Positions 1 to 6,468 of a DNA stretch of 21,202 nt are shown here, piece by piece. The notes below the pieces were generated by a model that did no database searches, had not been told where the DNA came from, and saw only the letters and a program-made list of their open reading frames with translations. Both the position numbers and the translations under genes were made by a program. How positions within the stretch are numbered: the stretch's first letter is position 1; every line of letters starts with the position of its first letter. Origin of the DNA: Actinomycetota bacterium (lineage in GTDB: Bacteria > Actinomycetota > Humimicrobiia > Humimicrobiales > Humimicrobiaceae); NCBI GenBank assembly GCA_028695395.1, contig JAQVJB010000025.1:1-21202 (forward strand), given 5' to 3'.

Positions 1-529
1 AAAAAATATTGATATAAATCTGGAATATGGCGGCGGGATAAGGACTTTTAAAGATATCCAGTTACTTATTGAAAAAGGAATCGACAGATTGATAATATCT
101 ACTAAAGCTTTGGAAGATTTTGATTTTATTGCAGAAGCTAGCAGATTATCTGAAAATAAGATAATAATAAGCCTTGATTTTAATAAGGATGGCATAATCC
201 TTAAAAAAGGATGGCTTTACAAATCTGGTTACAGTGTAATTGATTTCGGTAAAAGGATTTTTCAATCAGGGATTAAAGAGGTAATCATAACGGATATTTC
301 AAAAGACGGTACTCTTGAGGGAATAAACAGAAAGATAATAAAGGATTTTGTTGATTCAACAGGTCTTAATGTATATATTGCAGGCGGAATAAGTAAAATC
401 GAAGATATCTATTACCTCAAAGAGCTGGAGAGTTCAGGGGTAAGGGGAGTTATTATTGGTAAAGCTCTATATGAGAATAGAATCAATCTGCGAGAAGCTA
501 TAAGGATGGTAAAAGAAAATGATAACTAA
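1..529 (+). CDS. hisA: HisA, phosphoribosylformimino-5-aminoimidazole carboxamide ribotide isomerase (5' truncated)
   Basis: HisA is the (beta/alpha)8-barrel isomerase of histidine biosynthesis that converts ProFAR to PRFAR in the cytoplasm. The gene runs in from outside the window; the first complete codon is at base 2, leaving about 175 codons of the usual 240 or so. Visible family marks are the phosphate-binding stretch LEYGGGIRT near the window start, the C-terminal catalytic Asp region TDISKDGTLEG, and the second phosphate-binding loop YIAGGISKIEDI. The N-terminal catalytic Asp lies outside the window. A TTG at base 89 could be taken for a start, but the frame stays open to the window edge and the upstream codons encode the conserved GGGIRT motif, so the 5' end is missing only because of the window boundary. 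The stop overlaps the hisF start by 11 bases, implying translational coupling within a his operon. Confidence 0.95.
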   Translation, partial: KNIDINLEYGGGIRTFKDIQLLIEKGIDRLIISTKALEDFDFIAEASRLSENKIIISLDFNKDGIILKKGWLYKSGYSVIDFGKRIFQSGIKEVIITDISKDGTLEGINRKIIKDFVDSTGLNVYIAGGISKIEDIYYLKELESSGVRGVIIGKALYENRINLREAIRMVKENDN

Positions 530-1277
530 GAGAATAATACCATGTCTGGATGTAAATAAGGGCAGGGTTGTAAAAGGTGTGAGTTTTATTGACCTCAGGG
601 ATGCTGGTGACCCAGTAGAACTGGCAGCTTATTATGACAGGGAAGGTGCAGATGAAATAGTATTCCTTGATATTACAGCATCACATGAAAAAAGGAAGAC
701 AGTAGTTGAGCTTGCAAGCAAAACTGCAGAAAAAGTTTTTATTCCTTATACTATAGGCGGTGGCATAAATAAAATCGAAGATATGCGGGAGATATTAAAA
801 AAAGGTGCTGACAAGATATCAATAAATACATCTGCGGTAGAAAACCCTGATCTGATTAAGGAAGGTTCAGGCATATTCGGAAGCCAATGCATCGTAGTAG
901 CAATAGATGCGAAAAAAAAAGACGGTGATTCATGGGAGGTATATATTCATGGAGGCCGGACTCCTACCGGACTTGATGTTCTTGAATGGGCTAAGCAAGT
1001 GGAAACACTTGGGGCTGGAGAAATCCTGTTGACAAGCATGGATAAAGATGGAAGAAAAGACGGTTATGATATTGAACTTACAAAAACAGTGACTTCAAAT
1101 CTAAATATACCGGTAATAGCTTCAGGAGGTGCAGGCAAGCTGGAACATCTTAGGGATGCAATACTTCTAGGCGGGGCAGATGCAGTGCTTGTCGCATCTA
1201 TTTTTCATTACGGACAGTACAGTATAAGACAGGCGAAGGAGTATTTAAAAAGTGAGGGTATCGAAGTCAGATTATAA
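519..1277 (+). CDS. hisF: HisF, imidazole glycerol phosphate synthase cyclase subunit
   Basis: HisF is the cyclase half of IGP synthase. It takes PRFAR plus ammonia delivered by the glutaminase HisH and forms imidazole glycerol phosphate and AICAR. At 252 aa it has the normal family length. The N-terminus RIIPCLDVNKGRVVKG places the catalytic Asp at residue 11 and the conserved Lys at 19; the second catalytic Asp is residue 130 in VVAIDAK, the same numbering as well-studied HisF proteins. Phosphate-binding loops are TIGGGI (79-83 region) and ASGGAGKLEH near residue 205. The start is the ATG inside the end of hisA, an 11-base overlap typical of coupled his genes. HisH itself is not in the window; it is normally upstream of hisA. 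Confidence 0.97.
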   Translation: MITKRIIPCLDVNKGRVVKGVSFIDLRDAGDPVELAAYYDREGADEIVFLDITASHEKRKTVVELASKTAEKVFIPYTIGGGINKIEDMREILKKGADKISINTSAVENPDLIKEGSGIFGSQCIVVAIDAKKKDGDSWEVYIHGGRTPTGLDVLEWAKQVETLGAGEILLTSMDKDGRKDGYDIELTKTVTSNLNIPVIASGGAGKLEHLRDAILLGGADAVLVASIFHYGQYSIRQAKEYLKSEGIEVRL

Positions 1278-1298
1278 TTTTTAATTTTTGGAGAGAAA

Positions 1299-2039
1299 AT
1301 GCAAAAAGTTCCTAGCGAACCTAATAGGGAAATGGATAGAGAGCATCTAACAAAAAAGCATAATGAAGATAAGGTTAAATATCTTATCCCTGCGATAATC
1401 CAGGATTTTGACAGTAAGGAAATATTGATGCTTGCTTATATGAATAAAGAATCCTTTATTAAAAGCCTGCAGACAGGGTATACGTGGTTTTACAGCAGAG
1501 AGAGAGGTTGCCTCTGGAATAAAGGAGAGACTTCAGGCAATTATCAGAAAATAATAAAAATATTTTCTGACTGCGATAGTGATGCACTGGTTTTTATGGT
1601 AGAACAGAAAGGCGCAGCATGCCATACCGGGAATAAAAGCTGTTTTTTTAATGAAATAGAATCAAAAAAGATAAGTGATTTTGATTCCGTAAGCAATGAT
1701 TTAACTTTTGGAAACTATTCAGGAATCTATGGTATCTCTGAAGAAGAGAATATGCCCTCGCTTTTATTTCTGGATGAACTATTTGATATAGTTGCCGGAA
1801 GAATAAAGGAAAAGTCAGAGAAATCATATACCTATGAACTTCATAAAAAAGGTTTGGATGAAATATTAAAAAAGCTTGGCGAGGAAAGTATTGAGATCAT
1901 CCTTGCAGCAGCAGCCCAAAAGAAAAAGCAGATAATATATGAAATTGCTGATTTTTTATATCACCTTATTGTTTTGATGTTTGAGAAAGAAATAAATTTT
2001 AAAGAGATAATAGCTGAATTGAAATCCAGGCATAGATAA
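1299..2039 (+). CDS. hisIE: HisIE, bifunctional phosphoribosyl-AMP cyclohydrolase / phosphoribosyl-ATP pyrophosphohydrolase
   Basis: This is a two-domain fusion catalysing the second and third steps of histidine biosynthesis. The HisI cyclohydrolase domain covers about residues 28-118 and shows TWFYSRERG, LWNKGETSG and the metal site DCDSDAL (Asp 91, 93, 95; Cys 92) with ACHTGNKSC supplying Cys 108 and 115, all expected ligands. A linker of about 35 residues leads to the HisE pyrophosphohydrolase domain (about 155-240) with the helical signature KKLGEESIEIILAA and YEIADFLYHLIVL. Total 246 aa, slightly long because of a charged N-terminal extension of about 25 residues. The ATG at 1299 has GGAGAG just upstream; an internal ATG 12 codons in is a less supported alternative. 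It lies 21 bases after hisF and 29 bases before pfkA, so it is probably in the same transcript. Confidence 0.95.
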   Translation: MQKVPSEPNREMDREHLTKKHNEDKVKYLIPAIIQDFDSKEILMLAYMNKESFIKSLQTGYTWFYSRERGCLWNKGETSGNYQKIIKIFSDCDSDALVFMVEQKGAACHTGNKSCFFNEIESKKISDFDSVSNDLTFGNYSGIYGISEEENMPSLLFLDELFDIVAGRIKEKSEKSYTYELHKKGLDEILKKLGEESIEIILAAAAQKKKQIIYEIADFLYHLIVLMFEKEINFKEIIAELKSRHR

Positions 2040-2068
2040 TTCAGTTGATTTTTTATTAAGGAGGGTCT

Positions 2069-3037
2069 TTGCAGAATAATATAAGGAAAATAGGAATACT
2101 GACAAGCGGTGGAGATGCAAGCGGAATGAATGCAGCAATAAGAGCAGCTGTCAGGTATGCGATTTATAAAAAAATAGAAGTCTATGGCTATTATGAAGGA
2201 TTTAAAGGCCTTTTAAGCAATAATTATAAAATACTTTCTAATAATTCCGTGGGTGGAATAATAGATAGGGGAGGGACTGTTCTTTATACAGCCAGATCTG
2301 AAATATTCAAGACAAAAGAAGGTTTGATAAAAGCCAAGGAAAATCTTAAGAAGAGCTCGATAGATGCACTTATAGTGATAGGAGGGGACGGTTCTTTCAG
2401 AGGCGCAAGGGATTTAAATGATTTAGGGGTGAATACAGTCGGCATACCTGCAACTATTGATAATGATATATATGGAACTGATTTAAGTTTAGGATTCGAT
2501 ACTGCTTTAAACGTAATTATAAGCCTGGTGTCAAAAATAAGAGATACTGCTTCATCTCATGAAAGAATTTTTGTAATAGAGGTCATGGGAAGAAATTCAG
2601 GTGAATTGGCAATAAGATCCGGCCTTGCATGTGGTGCTGATTATGTTTTGATACCTGAGATAAAGGTGGATCTTGTGAAGATATCAAATGCAATCAAAAA
2701 TCATAGGGAAGGTAAAAGGCATACACTTGTTGTTGTAGCTGAAGGAGCAGCGAAAGCGGAAGAAGTTGCTTCTTCGATTAAACTGCTGGTGGATCATGAA
2801 GTCAGGTTTTCAGTACTTGGCCATATCCAGAGGGGCGGCTCTCCGAGTGCGGTTGACAGAGTACTGGCTGCCCAGTTTGCTAAAAAAGCTATTGATTTCA
2901 TAGTTTCCGGAGGGACTAATGCGATGACTGCAATAAGTAATAATAAAATAAGCATAGTTGATTTTAAAGAAATTTTTTCAAATACTAAAACTATAGATAA
3001 AGAACTTTATGATTATAGTCATATACTGGCTAAATAA
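2069..3037 (+). CDS. pfkA: ATP-dependent 6-phosphofructokinase
   Basis: The enzyme phosphorylates fructose 6-phosphate to fructose 1,6-bisphosphate, the committed step of glycolysis. The 322-aa length matches the short bacterial PfkA group. Motifs in order: SGGDASGMNAAIR (13-25), the ATP-site loop GGDGSFRGA (105-113), the catalytic segment TIDND (129-133, Asp 131 as proton acceptor), GFDTA (142-146), EVMGRNSGELA (171-181), and HIQRGGSPSAVDR (252-264). GGDGS rather than GGDD, and Ala rather than Lys before TIDND, indicate ATP and not pyrophosphate as donor. The start is TTG at 2069, chosen because AAGGAGGG sits at 2058-2065 and the next codons lead directly into the first strand IRKIGILTSGG; no ATG fits. 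It follows hisIE by 29 bases, an uncommon neighbour for this gene. No GC-rich terminator follows it, only T-rich tracts at 3048-3072. Confidence 0.95.
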   Translation: MQNNIRKIGILTSGGDASGMNAAIRAAVRYAIYKKIEVYGYYEGFKGLLSNNYKILSNNSVGGIIDRGGTVLYTARSEIFKTKEGLIKAKENLKKSSIDALIVIGGDGSFRGARDLNDLGVNTVGIPATIDNDIYGTDLSLGFDTALNVIISLVSKIRDTASSHERIFVIEVMGRNSGELAIRSGLACGADYVLIPEIKVDLVKISNAIKNHREGKRHTLVVVAEGAAKAEEVASSIKLLVDHEVRFSVLGHIQRGGSPSAVDRVLAAQFAKKAIDFIVSGGTNAMTAISNNKISIVDFKEIFSNTKTIDKELYDYSHILAK

Positions 3038-3123
3038 GGGTTATTATTCTTTATTTTTTAATTGATTTTTTTGGAATATATTAATTTTTAAAATAAAAAT
3101 ATTTTTTTAATAAAATATTCAAA

Positions 3124-3153
3124 TTGATGAAAATTAATAAAACCAGCTATGAT
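3124..3153 (+). promoter_or_regulatory. Candidate promoter for the OsmC-family gene
   Basis: TTGATG at 3124-3129 and TATGAT at 3148-3153 are separated by 18 bases. The position, about 35-40 bases before the ribosome binding site, suits the downstream gene, and no other good pair was seen in the AT-rich 3038-3188 gap. In such AT-rich DNA chance matches are common. Confidence 0.4.
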
Positions 3154-3194
3154 AAAAAGCTAATATTATTTAATATTTAGGAGGAGGAATGAAT

Positions 3195-3620
3195 ATGGCA
3201 GTTAGGAAGGCTAATGCAGAATGGTCGGGAAATCTTGCTGACGGAAAAGGAAATGTTGAAGTTGAAAGCGGGATTTTTAAAAGTTCTTATTCTTTCCAAA
3301 CTAGATTTGGCGAGGAGAAAGGAACAAACCCTGAGGAATTAATCGGTGCTGCACATTCAGCATGCTATTCAATGGCATTATCATTTATTCTGGAACAGAA
3401 TAACTTCAAGCCGGAAAAGATTTCTACTGAAGCGAGTGTTCATATAGATAAAATAGGGGATGGCTTTAAAATTACAAAAATATTTCTGGATGTAAAAGGT
3501 ATGGTGCCCGGCATAGATAAAGAAGAATTCTTAAAATATGCAAATGAGGCGAAGACAGGTTGCCCCGTCTCCCAAGCTCTTGCAGCTACTCCAATCGAAA
3601 TGAAAGCCGAGCTTCTTTAA
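3195..3620 (+). CDS. osmC: OsmC-family peroxiredoxin (organic hydroperoxide resistance)
   Basis: OsmC proteins are homodimeric, thiol-dependent peroxidases that reduce organic hydroperoxides. From the chosen start the protein is 141 aa, normal for the family. Both catalytic cysteines are present: Cys57 in GAAHSACYSMAL and Cys123 in KTGCPVSQAL; the conserved Arg37 and Glu48, which activate the thiol, are also in place (QTRFGEEKGTNPEELIGAA). The N-terminus MAVRKANAEWSGNL is OsmC-like. There are two in-frame ATGs, at 3189 and 3195. AGGAGG at 3182-3187 leaves one base before the first and seven before the second, so 3195 is preferred and gives the usual N-terminus. The deacetylase gene starts 46 bases downstream and may be cotranscribed. 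OsmC rather than Ohr is indicated by the RKASAEW-like N-terminus and the GTNPEELIGAAH motif. Confidence 0.93.
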   Translation: MAVRKANAEWSGNLADGKGNVEVESGIFKSSYSFQTRFGEEKGTNPEELIGAAHSACYSMALSFILEQNNFKPEKISTEASVHIDKIGDGFKITKIFLDVKGMVPGIDKEEFLKYANEAKTGCPVSQALAATPIEMKAELL

Positions 3621-3666
3621 AATGCATGCGACTGTTTTAGATTAAAATAGAATTTTTAAATTAAGA

Positions 3667-4503
3667 ATGCAAAACTGGAAAAATATTTTTTCGATTAGCT
3701 TTTTTTCTTTTGCTGCAATTTTGTTAATATTAAACATATGCTCATGCAGCATTATTTTTACATCTTCAGAAAATTCCATGACTTCTGTCAATATGACTAC
3801 TGCAAGCCGGATTGAAGAGAAGCCGAAAGAGATTGATGCAGATGCTACTATTGCAGATACGACAACAGTACTAAAAAAAGGCGAACCTTCAATAGTGATA
3901 AGAAACGGCATGATAAACCCGGAGCATAAACAAATAGCTCTTACTTTTGATTCTGGCTGGGAATATGAAAACTCCGGTCAGCTTTTGGATGTTCTTGATA
4001 AATATAATGTAAAAGCTACTTTTTTTACAAGAGGCCTTTGGGCAAAGGACCATCCTGAAATTGCTGCTGATATAGTAAACCGGGGACACGATCTGGAAAA
4101 TCATTCTCTTACTCATGGGCATATGACTGAAATGAGCGATGAAGAAGTAGAAAATGAAATCGTAAAGACAACAAATATCATAAAGGATATTACAGGATTT
4201 AATGCTGATTTATTCCGTCCGCCATATGGTGAATATGATGAGAGGATATTAAGAATATTAAATGAAGCGGGTTATCCATATACAATATTGTGGACAGTAG
4301 ACAGTCATGATTGGGCTAAAGAGCTTAACGGAGTGATAATAACAGAAGAATATGTTATCAGAAGAGTTCTGGAGAATGCTTCTGACGGAGGCATTATTCT
4401 TATGCATATCGGTGGTTACGAGACAGTAAATGCTCTGCCTGATATTATCGATGGACTAAAAGCAGAAAGCTACTATTTTGTAAAAGTAAAAGAGATTCTT
4501 TAA
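3667..4503 (+). CDS. Polysaccharide deacetylase (CE4/NodB domain), membrane-anchored or lipoprotein
   Basis: A 278-aa secreted or anchored protein. Residues 1-30 form a signal segment with a hydrophobic core (FFSFAAILLILNI) ending in ICSC, a plausible lipobox with lipidation at Cys27. A linker rich in Thr, Ser and acidic residues (31-85) precedes a NodB homology domain (about 88-278). CE4 motifs in order: TFDSGW (93-98), HSLTH (146-150, metal-binding His pair), RPPYG (184-188), WTVDSHDW (209-216), LMHIG (245-249). The known family removes acetyl groups from N-acetylglucosamine in peptidoglycan or other glycans, so a cell-wall role is inferred. The second motif-1 Asp, normally a metal ligand (TFDDG), is Ser96 here. 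No clear Shine-Dalgarno precedes the ATG at 3667; it is chosen because it includes the signal segment. It lies 46 bases after osmC. Confidence 0.88.
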   Translation: MQNWKNIFSISFFSFAAILLILNICSCSIIFTSSENSMTSVNMTTASRIEEKPKEIDADATIADTTTVLKKGEPSIVIRNGMINPEHKQIALTFDSGWEYENSGQLLDVLDKYNVKATFFTRGLWAKDHPEIAADIVNRGHDLENHSLTHGHMTEMSDEEVENEIVKTTNIIKDITGFNADLFRPPYGEYDERILRILNEAGYPYTILWTVDSHDWAKELNGVIITEEYVIRRVLENASDGGIILMHIGGYETVNALPDIIDGLKAESYYFVKVKEIL

Positions 4504-4550
4504 TTGTTCAAATATAATAAATCTATAAATTTATGGGAATCGGCCAACTA

Positions 4551-4639
4551 TGGTGCCGAAGGTCGGGGTCGAACCGACACGAACCTTTCGGCCCACTGGA
4601 TTTTGAGTCCAGCGCGTCTGCCAATTCCGCCACTTCGGC
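4551..4639 (-). tRNA. tRNA-Leu(CAA)
   Basis: On the - strand the sequence folds as a class II tRNA. The seven-base acceptor stem GCCGAAG/CTTCGGC pairs perfectly, followed by discriminator A and an encoded CCA (4551-4553). The anticodon stem CTGGA/TCCAG encloses the loop CTCAAAA, giving anticodon CAA for the leucine codon TTG. The long variable arm (about 17 nt) and the T arm GTCGG-TTCGACC-CCGAC are characteristic of tRNA-Leu. The tRNA is antisense to the 3' flank of the deacetylase gene. No T-tailed hairpin was found downstream on the - strand. Confidence 0.97.
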
Positions 4640-4648
4640 ACGATAGAA

Positions 4649-4677
4649 ATAATACAATTATTGAAGTTTATTATCAA
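4649..4677 (-). promoter_or_regulatory. Promoter of tRNA-Leu
   Basis: Reading the - strand, TTGATA (4677-4672), a 17-base spacer and TATTAT (4654-4649) form a near-consensus vegetative sigma promoter. Transcription would begin around 4642, only a few bases before the mature tRNA 5' end at 4639. The fit of spacing and position makes this one of the best promoters in the window. Confidence 0.75.
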
Positions 4678-4746
4678 GAATACAAAAAAAAATATTTACT
4701 TTTTTATTTACAAAATTTTTAATATTAAAGTTTAACTTCAGACTTA

Positions 4747-4775
4747 TTGACATTAATTTCATATTCTAATATATT
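4747..4775 (+). promoter_or_regulatory. Near-consensus promoter upstream of the BMC shell gene
   Basis: TTGACA (4747-4752, perfect -35), a 17-base spacer and TATATT (4770-4775) give the strongest-looking promoter in the window. The predicted start near 4780-4782 coincides with the first base of the 4783-4813 hairpin. The nearest downstream + strand gene is the BMC shell gene at 4929, leaving a leader of about 147 nt. Confidence 0.7.
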
Positions 4776-4782
4776 TTTTGTG

Positions 4783-4822
4783 GCGCCATTAGATTGTAAT
4801 AATCTGGTGGCGCTGTTTTTTT
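4783..4822 (+). terminator. Hairpin with U-tract: terminator, or 5' leader hairpin/attenuator
   Basis: A 13-bp stem (4783-4795 with 4801-4813, including two G-U pairs) and a 5-nt loop GTAAT are followed by TG and seven T (4816-4822), the form of an intrinsic terminator on the + strand. On the - strand the stem is followed by A residues, so it is unidirectional. It could end the osmC-deacetylase transcript 280 bases after the stop, but it also starts exactly where the promoter at 4747-4775 would begin transcription. Confidence 0.75.
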
Positions 4823-4881
4823 GGATATGGATATATTTTTATTGAAATAAATTGAAAAAGGTATTTAATTATTAGTAATAG

Positions 4882-4890
4882 TGTTATAAA
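4882..4890 (+). promoter_or_regulatory. Possible extended -10 promoter for the BMC shell gene
   Basis: TGT followed by TATAAA (4885-4890) is an extended -10 element without a good -35 at standard spacing (TTGAAA at 4852 is too far away). It would start a short leader after the 4783-4822 hairpin, so the gene could have a second start independent of that structure. Confidence 0.4.
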
Positions 4891-4928
4891 ATAAACAAAA
4901 ATTTTAAGTTAATTAAAGGAGTATTTTG

Positions 4929-5201
4929 ATGGAGAGCAAAGCACTCGGTCTGATAGAAACAAAAGGTCTTGTTGGATGCATAGAAGCAGGAGATGCAATG
5001 GTAAAGGCTGCAAATGTGCAAATGCTGGGAATAGAACAAATTGGCGGCGGCTTTGTAACTGTAATGGTTGAAGGCGACGTTGGCGCTGTAAAAGCTGCAG
5101 TTGATGCAGGGGCAGCTGCTGCAAAAAGAGTAGGAGAACTTATTTCAGTTCATGTTATACCAAGACCGGACCCATCAACTGAAAAACTATTAAAAAAATA
5201 A
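4929..5201 (+). CDS. BMC-domain hexameric microcompartment shell protein (EutM/PduA-like)
   Basis: A 90-aa single BMC-domain protein (BMC-H class) that assembles as flat hexamers tiling the shell of bacterial microcompartments. It begins ALGLIETKGLVGCIEAGDAM and shows the conserved edge Lys26 (AMVKAANV), the central-pore loop QIGGG (37-41, the EutM form rather than the PduA KIGSG form), GDVGAVKAAVDAGAAAA (49-65), and the C-terminal strand VHVIPRP with Arg79. The tail after this is short and ends KLLKK. ATG 4929 is preferred over the TTG one codon upstream because GGAG at 4918-4921 lies seven bases before it. The gene is alone: promoter elements precede it, a terminator follows at 5289, and no other shell protein, signature enzyme or cofactor-recycling enzyme is in the window. 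The cargo pathway therefore cannot be inferred here; related genes may lie elsewhere in the genome. Confidence 0.95.
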   Translation: MESKALGLIETKGLVGCIEAGDAMVKAANVQMLGIEQIGGGFVTVMVEGDVGAVKAAVDAGAAAAKRVGELISVHVIPRPDPSTEKLLKK

Positions 5202-5288
5202 TTTATTAATTTTAAAATAGATAATCAGATTTTTTTTAAATGATATTTATTTTAATTATCAAAGTATTTTTTTTAAAAAATATATTTA

Positions 5289-5324
5289 AAATATGGCAGG
5301 TTTTTCCTGCCATATTTATTTTGT
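5289..5324 (+). terminator. Intrinsic terminator after the BMC shell gene
   Basis: ATATGGCAGG (5291-5300) pairs with CCTGCCATAT (5306-5315) around a TTTTT loop, extended by two A-T pairs to a 12-bp stem, then followed by ATTTTG. It isolates the BMC gene transcript from the downstream membrane-protein gene. Confidence 0.75.
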
Positions 5325-5350
5325 TTAAAAATATCATTAAATTCTATAAA
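5321..5350 (+). promoter_or_regulatory. Candidate promoter for the membrane-protein gene
   Basis: TTGTTT (5321-5326) and TATAAA (5345-5350) are 18 bases apart, directly after the terminator and about 80 bases before the next ribosome binding site. Plausible by position, though AT-richness makes chance matches likely. Confidence 0.4.
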
Positions 5351-5439
5351 ATATATTATGGAAATAATGCTTTTAACATTTACTGAATTTCCAATCTTTC
5401 ATTTTACTGATTATTTCTGTAACCACTGAAAGGAGGATT

Positions 5440-6411
5440 ATGGAAAGCGATAAGAAATCAGCTGCAGAAAATTTAGGGAAAATGTTTAAAGAATTTGGCA
5501 GTGCAATATCCGAGATTTTTAATGACCCTGATTTAAAAACAAAGTCAAAAGAATTTGCTGAAAGTGCCTCAGAGTCTGCAAAAGCTTTTACACAGCGCTT
5601 TAAAGACGAAGAAGTCCAAAATAAATTTAAGGAGGTAGGAAAGGCTGCCCAGGATTTTGGTAAAAGTATGGCTGATTATTTTAAATCTGAAAATCAAAAA
5701 GAAGCTGCTGAAGAAAACAGCAGTAATGATGAAAAAAAAACTGAAGAACCTAATGATGACAGAAGCGGATCCAGCGCTGAGGCGCCTGCTGGCCTGAAAG
5801 AAGAAAGTGAGGCTGAAAAGCAAGAAATACCGGAAAACAACTCTTTTGAGGGCAAAACAGAAAAAAAAATCAATCAGAATGAAGATTTTAAGGCTTTTGA
5901 TGGAAAGTTTGACAGTTATTTTGCATCAGGAAGAGCCGGAAGAATTACGGGTTATGTTTTTTCAATTATATTTGCAATAGCCTGGATGATATTTATCTTA
6001 TTCTTTAATCAGTATATTGCATATTACTATAATGAGATTATAGATGGTGCACAACAGCTAAGGATGGTGCCGGTTCTTACAGAGCAATTCAGTCTCTGGC
6101 TTCCTTTTTTTACTTTAGGCATGCTGGTTTCCATAATAGGAAATCTGGTGCTTGTATTTTTTGAAAGGTTCTATCTGCTAAAGATAATATCAATAATAAC
6201 ATCAGGACTTACACTTTCTGTTACTGCATACCTTTTAAGGCTTTTCCCGTTTGATTTTTCCCTTATTCCGAATATAGCATTAAAAGGGGTAGCAAGCATG
6301 ATAACTTCAATAATTCTTATTATAATTATGGCAGGATGTGCAATTGCGGTTATTATTGATTTTATAAAATTAATCGTGTTCTTTACAAGATCGGGTTCGA
6401 TAGATGAATAA
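5440..6411 (+). CDS. Unrecognised membrane protein with tandem amphipathic N-terminal repeat and four predicted TM helices
   Basis: I do not recognise a named family in this 323-aa protein. Residues 1-85 are predicted helical and hold a tandem repeat: FNDPDLKTKSKEFAESAS from residue 27 aligns with FKDEEVQNKFKEVGKAAQ from residue 54 (period 27), each an amphipathic Lys/Glu/Ala helix with periodic Phe. Residues 86-150 are a disordered, Glu/Lys/Ser/Asn-rich linker. Four hydrophobic segments follow at about 171-190, 220-241, 246-268 and 286-316. There is no signal peptide, so the N-terminus is probably cytoplasmic, possibly lying on the membrane surface. Start ATG 5440 has AGGAGG at 5431-5436, a short but acceptable spacing. 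It has its own promoter and a shared terminator at 6407. It lies next to the BMC shell gene, but the terminator between them argues against a single transcript. The function is unknown. Confidence 0.85.
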   Translation: MESDKKSAAENLGKMFKEFGSAISEIFNDPDLKTKSKEFAESASESAKAFTQRFKDEEVQNKFKEVGKAAQDFGKSMADYFKSENQKEAAEENSSNDEKKTEEPNDDRSGSSAEAPAGLKEESEAEKQEIPENNSFEGKTEKKINQNEDFKAFDGKFDSYFASGRAGRITGYVFSIIFAIAWMIFILFFNQYIAYYYNEIIDGAQQLRMVPVLTEQFSLWLPFFTLGMLVSIIGNLVLVFFERFYLLKIISIITSGLTLSVTAYLLRLFPFDFSLIPNIALKGVASMITSIILIIIMAGCAIAVIIDFIKLIVFFTRSGSIDE

Positions 6412-6442
6412 ATGACCCGTACTCATACGGGTCATTTATTTT
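6407..6442. terminator. Convergent (probably bidirectional) terminator
   Basis: A perfect 15-bp stem (6407-6421 with 6426-6440) around a CTCA loop has the core TGACCCGTA/TACGGGTCA; + strand reading continues in TT, - strand reading ends the stem in TTTATT. The hairpin includes the stop codon of the + strand membrane-protein gene and lies 29 bases past the stop of the - strand winged-helix gene, so it most likely terminates both converging transcripts. Confidence 0.85.
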
Positions 6443-6468
6443 AATAAGCTAATTAATAAAAAAGATGT

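Noticed and set aside
3038..3130. T-rich tracts after pfkA considered as an intrinsic terminator
   Set aside because: No GC-containing stem precedes the T runs; only weak A/T self-complementarity is present.
4504..4722. 72-codon + strand reading frame after the deacetylase gene
   Set aside because: It is the complementary strand of tRNA-Leu read through, begins with TTG directly after a stop, and has no ribosome binding site.
4909..5124. Leu/Gln-rich - strand frame opposite the BMC gene
   Set aside because: Low-complexity antisense shadow of the Ala-rich BMC sequence.
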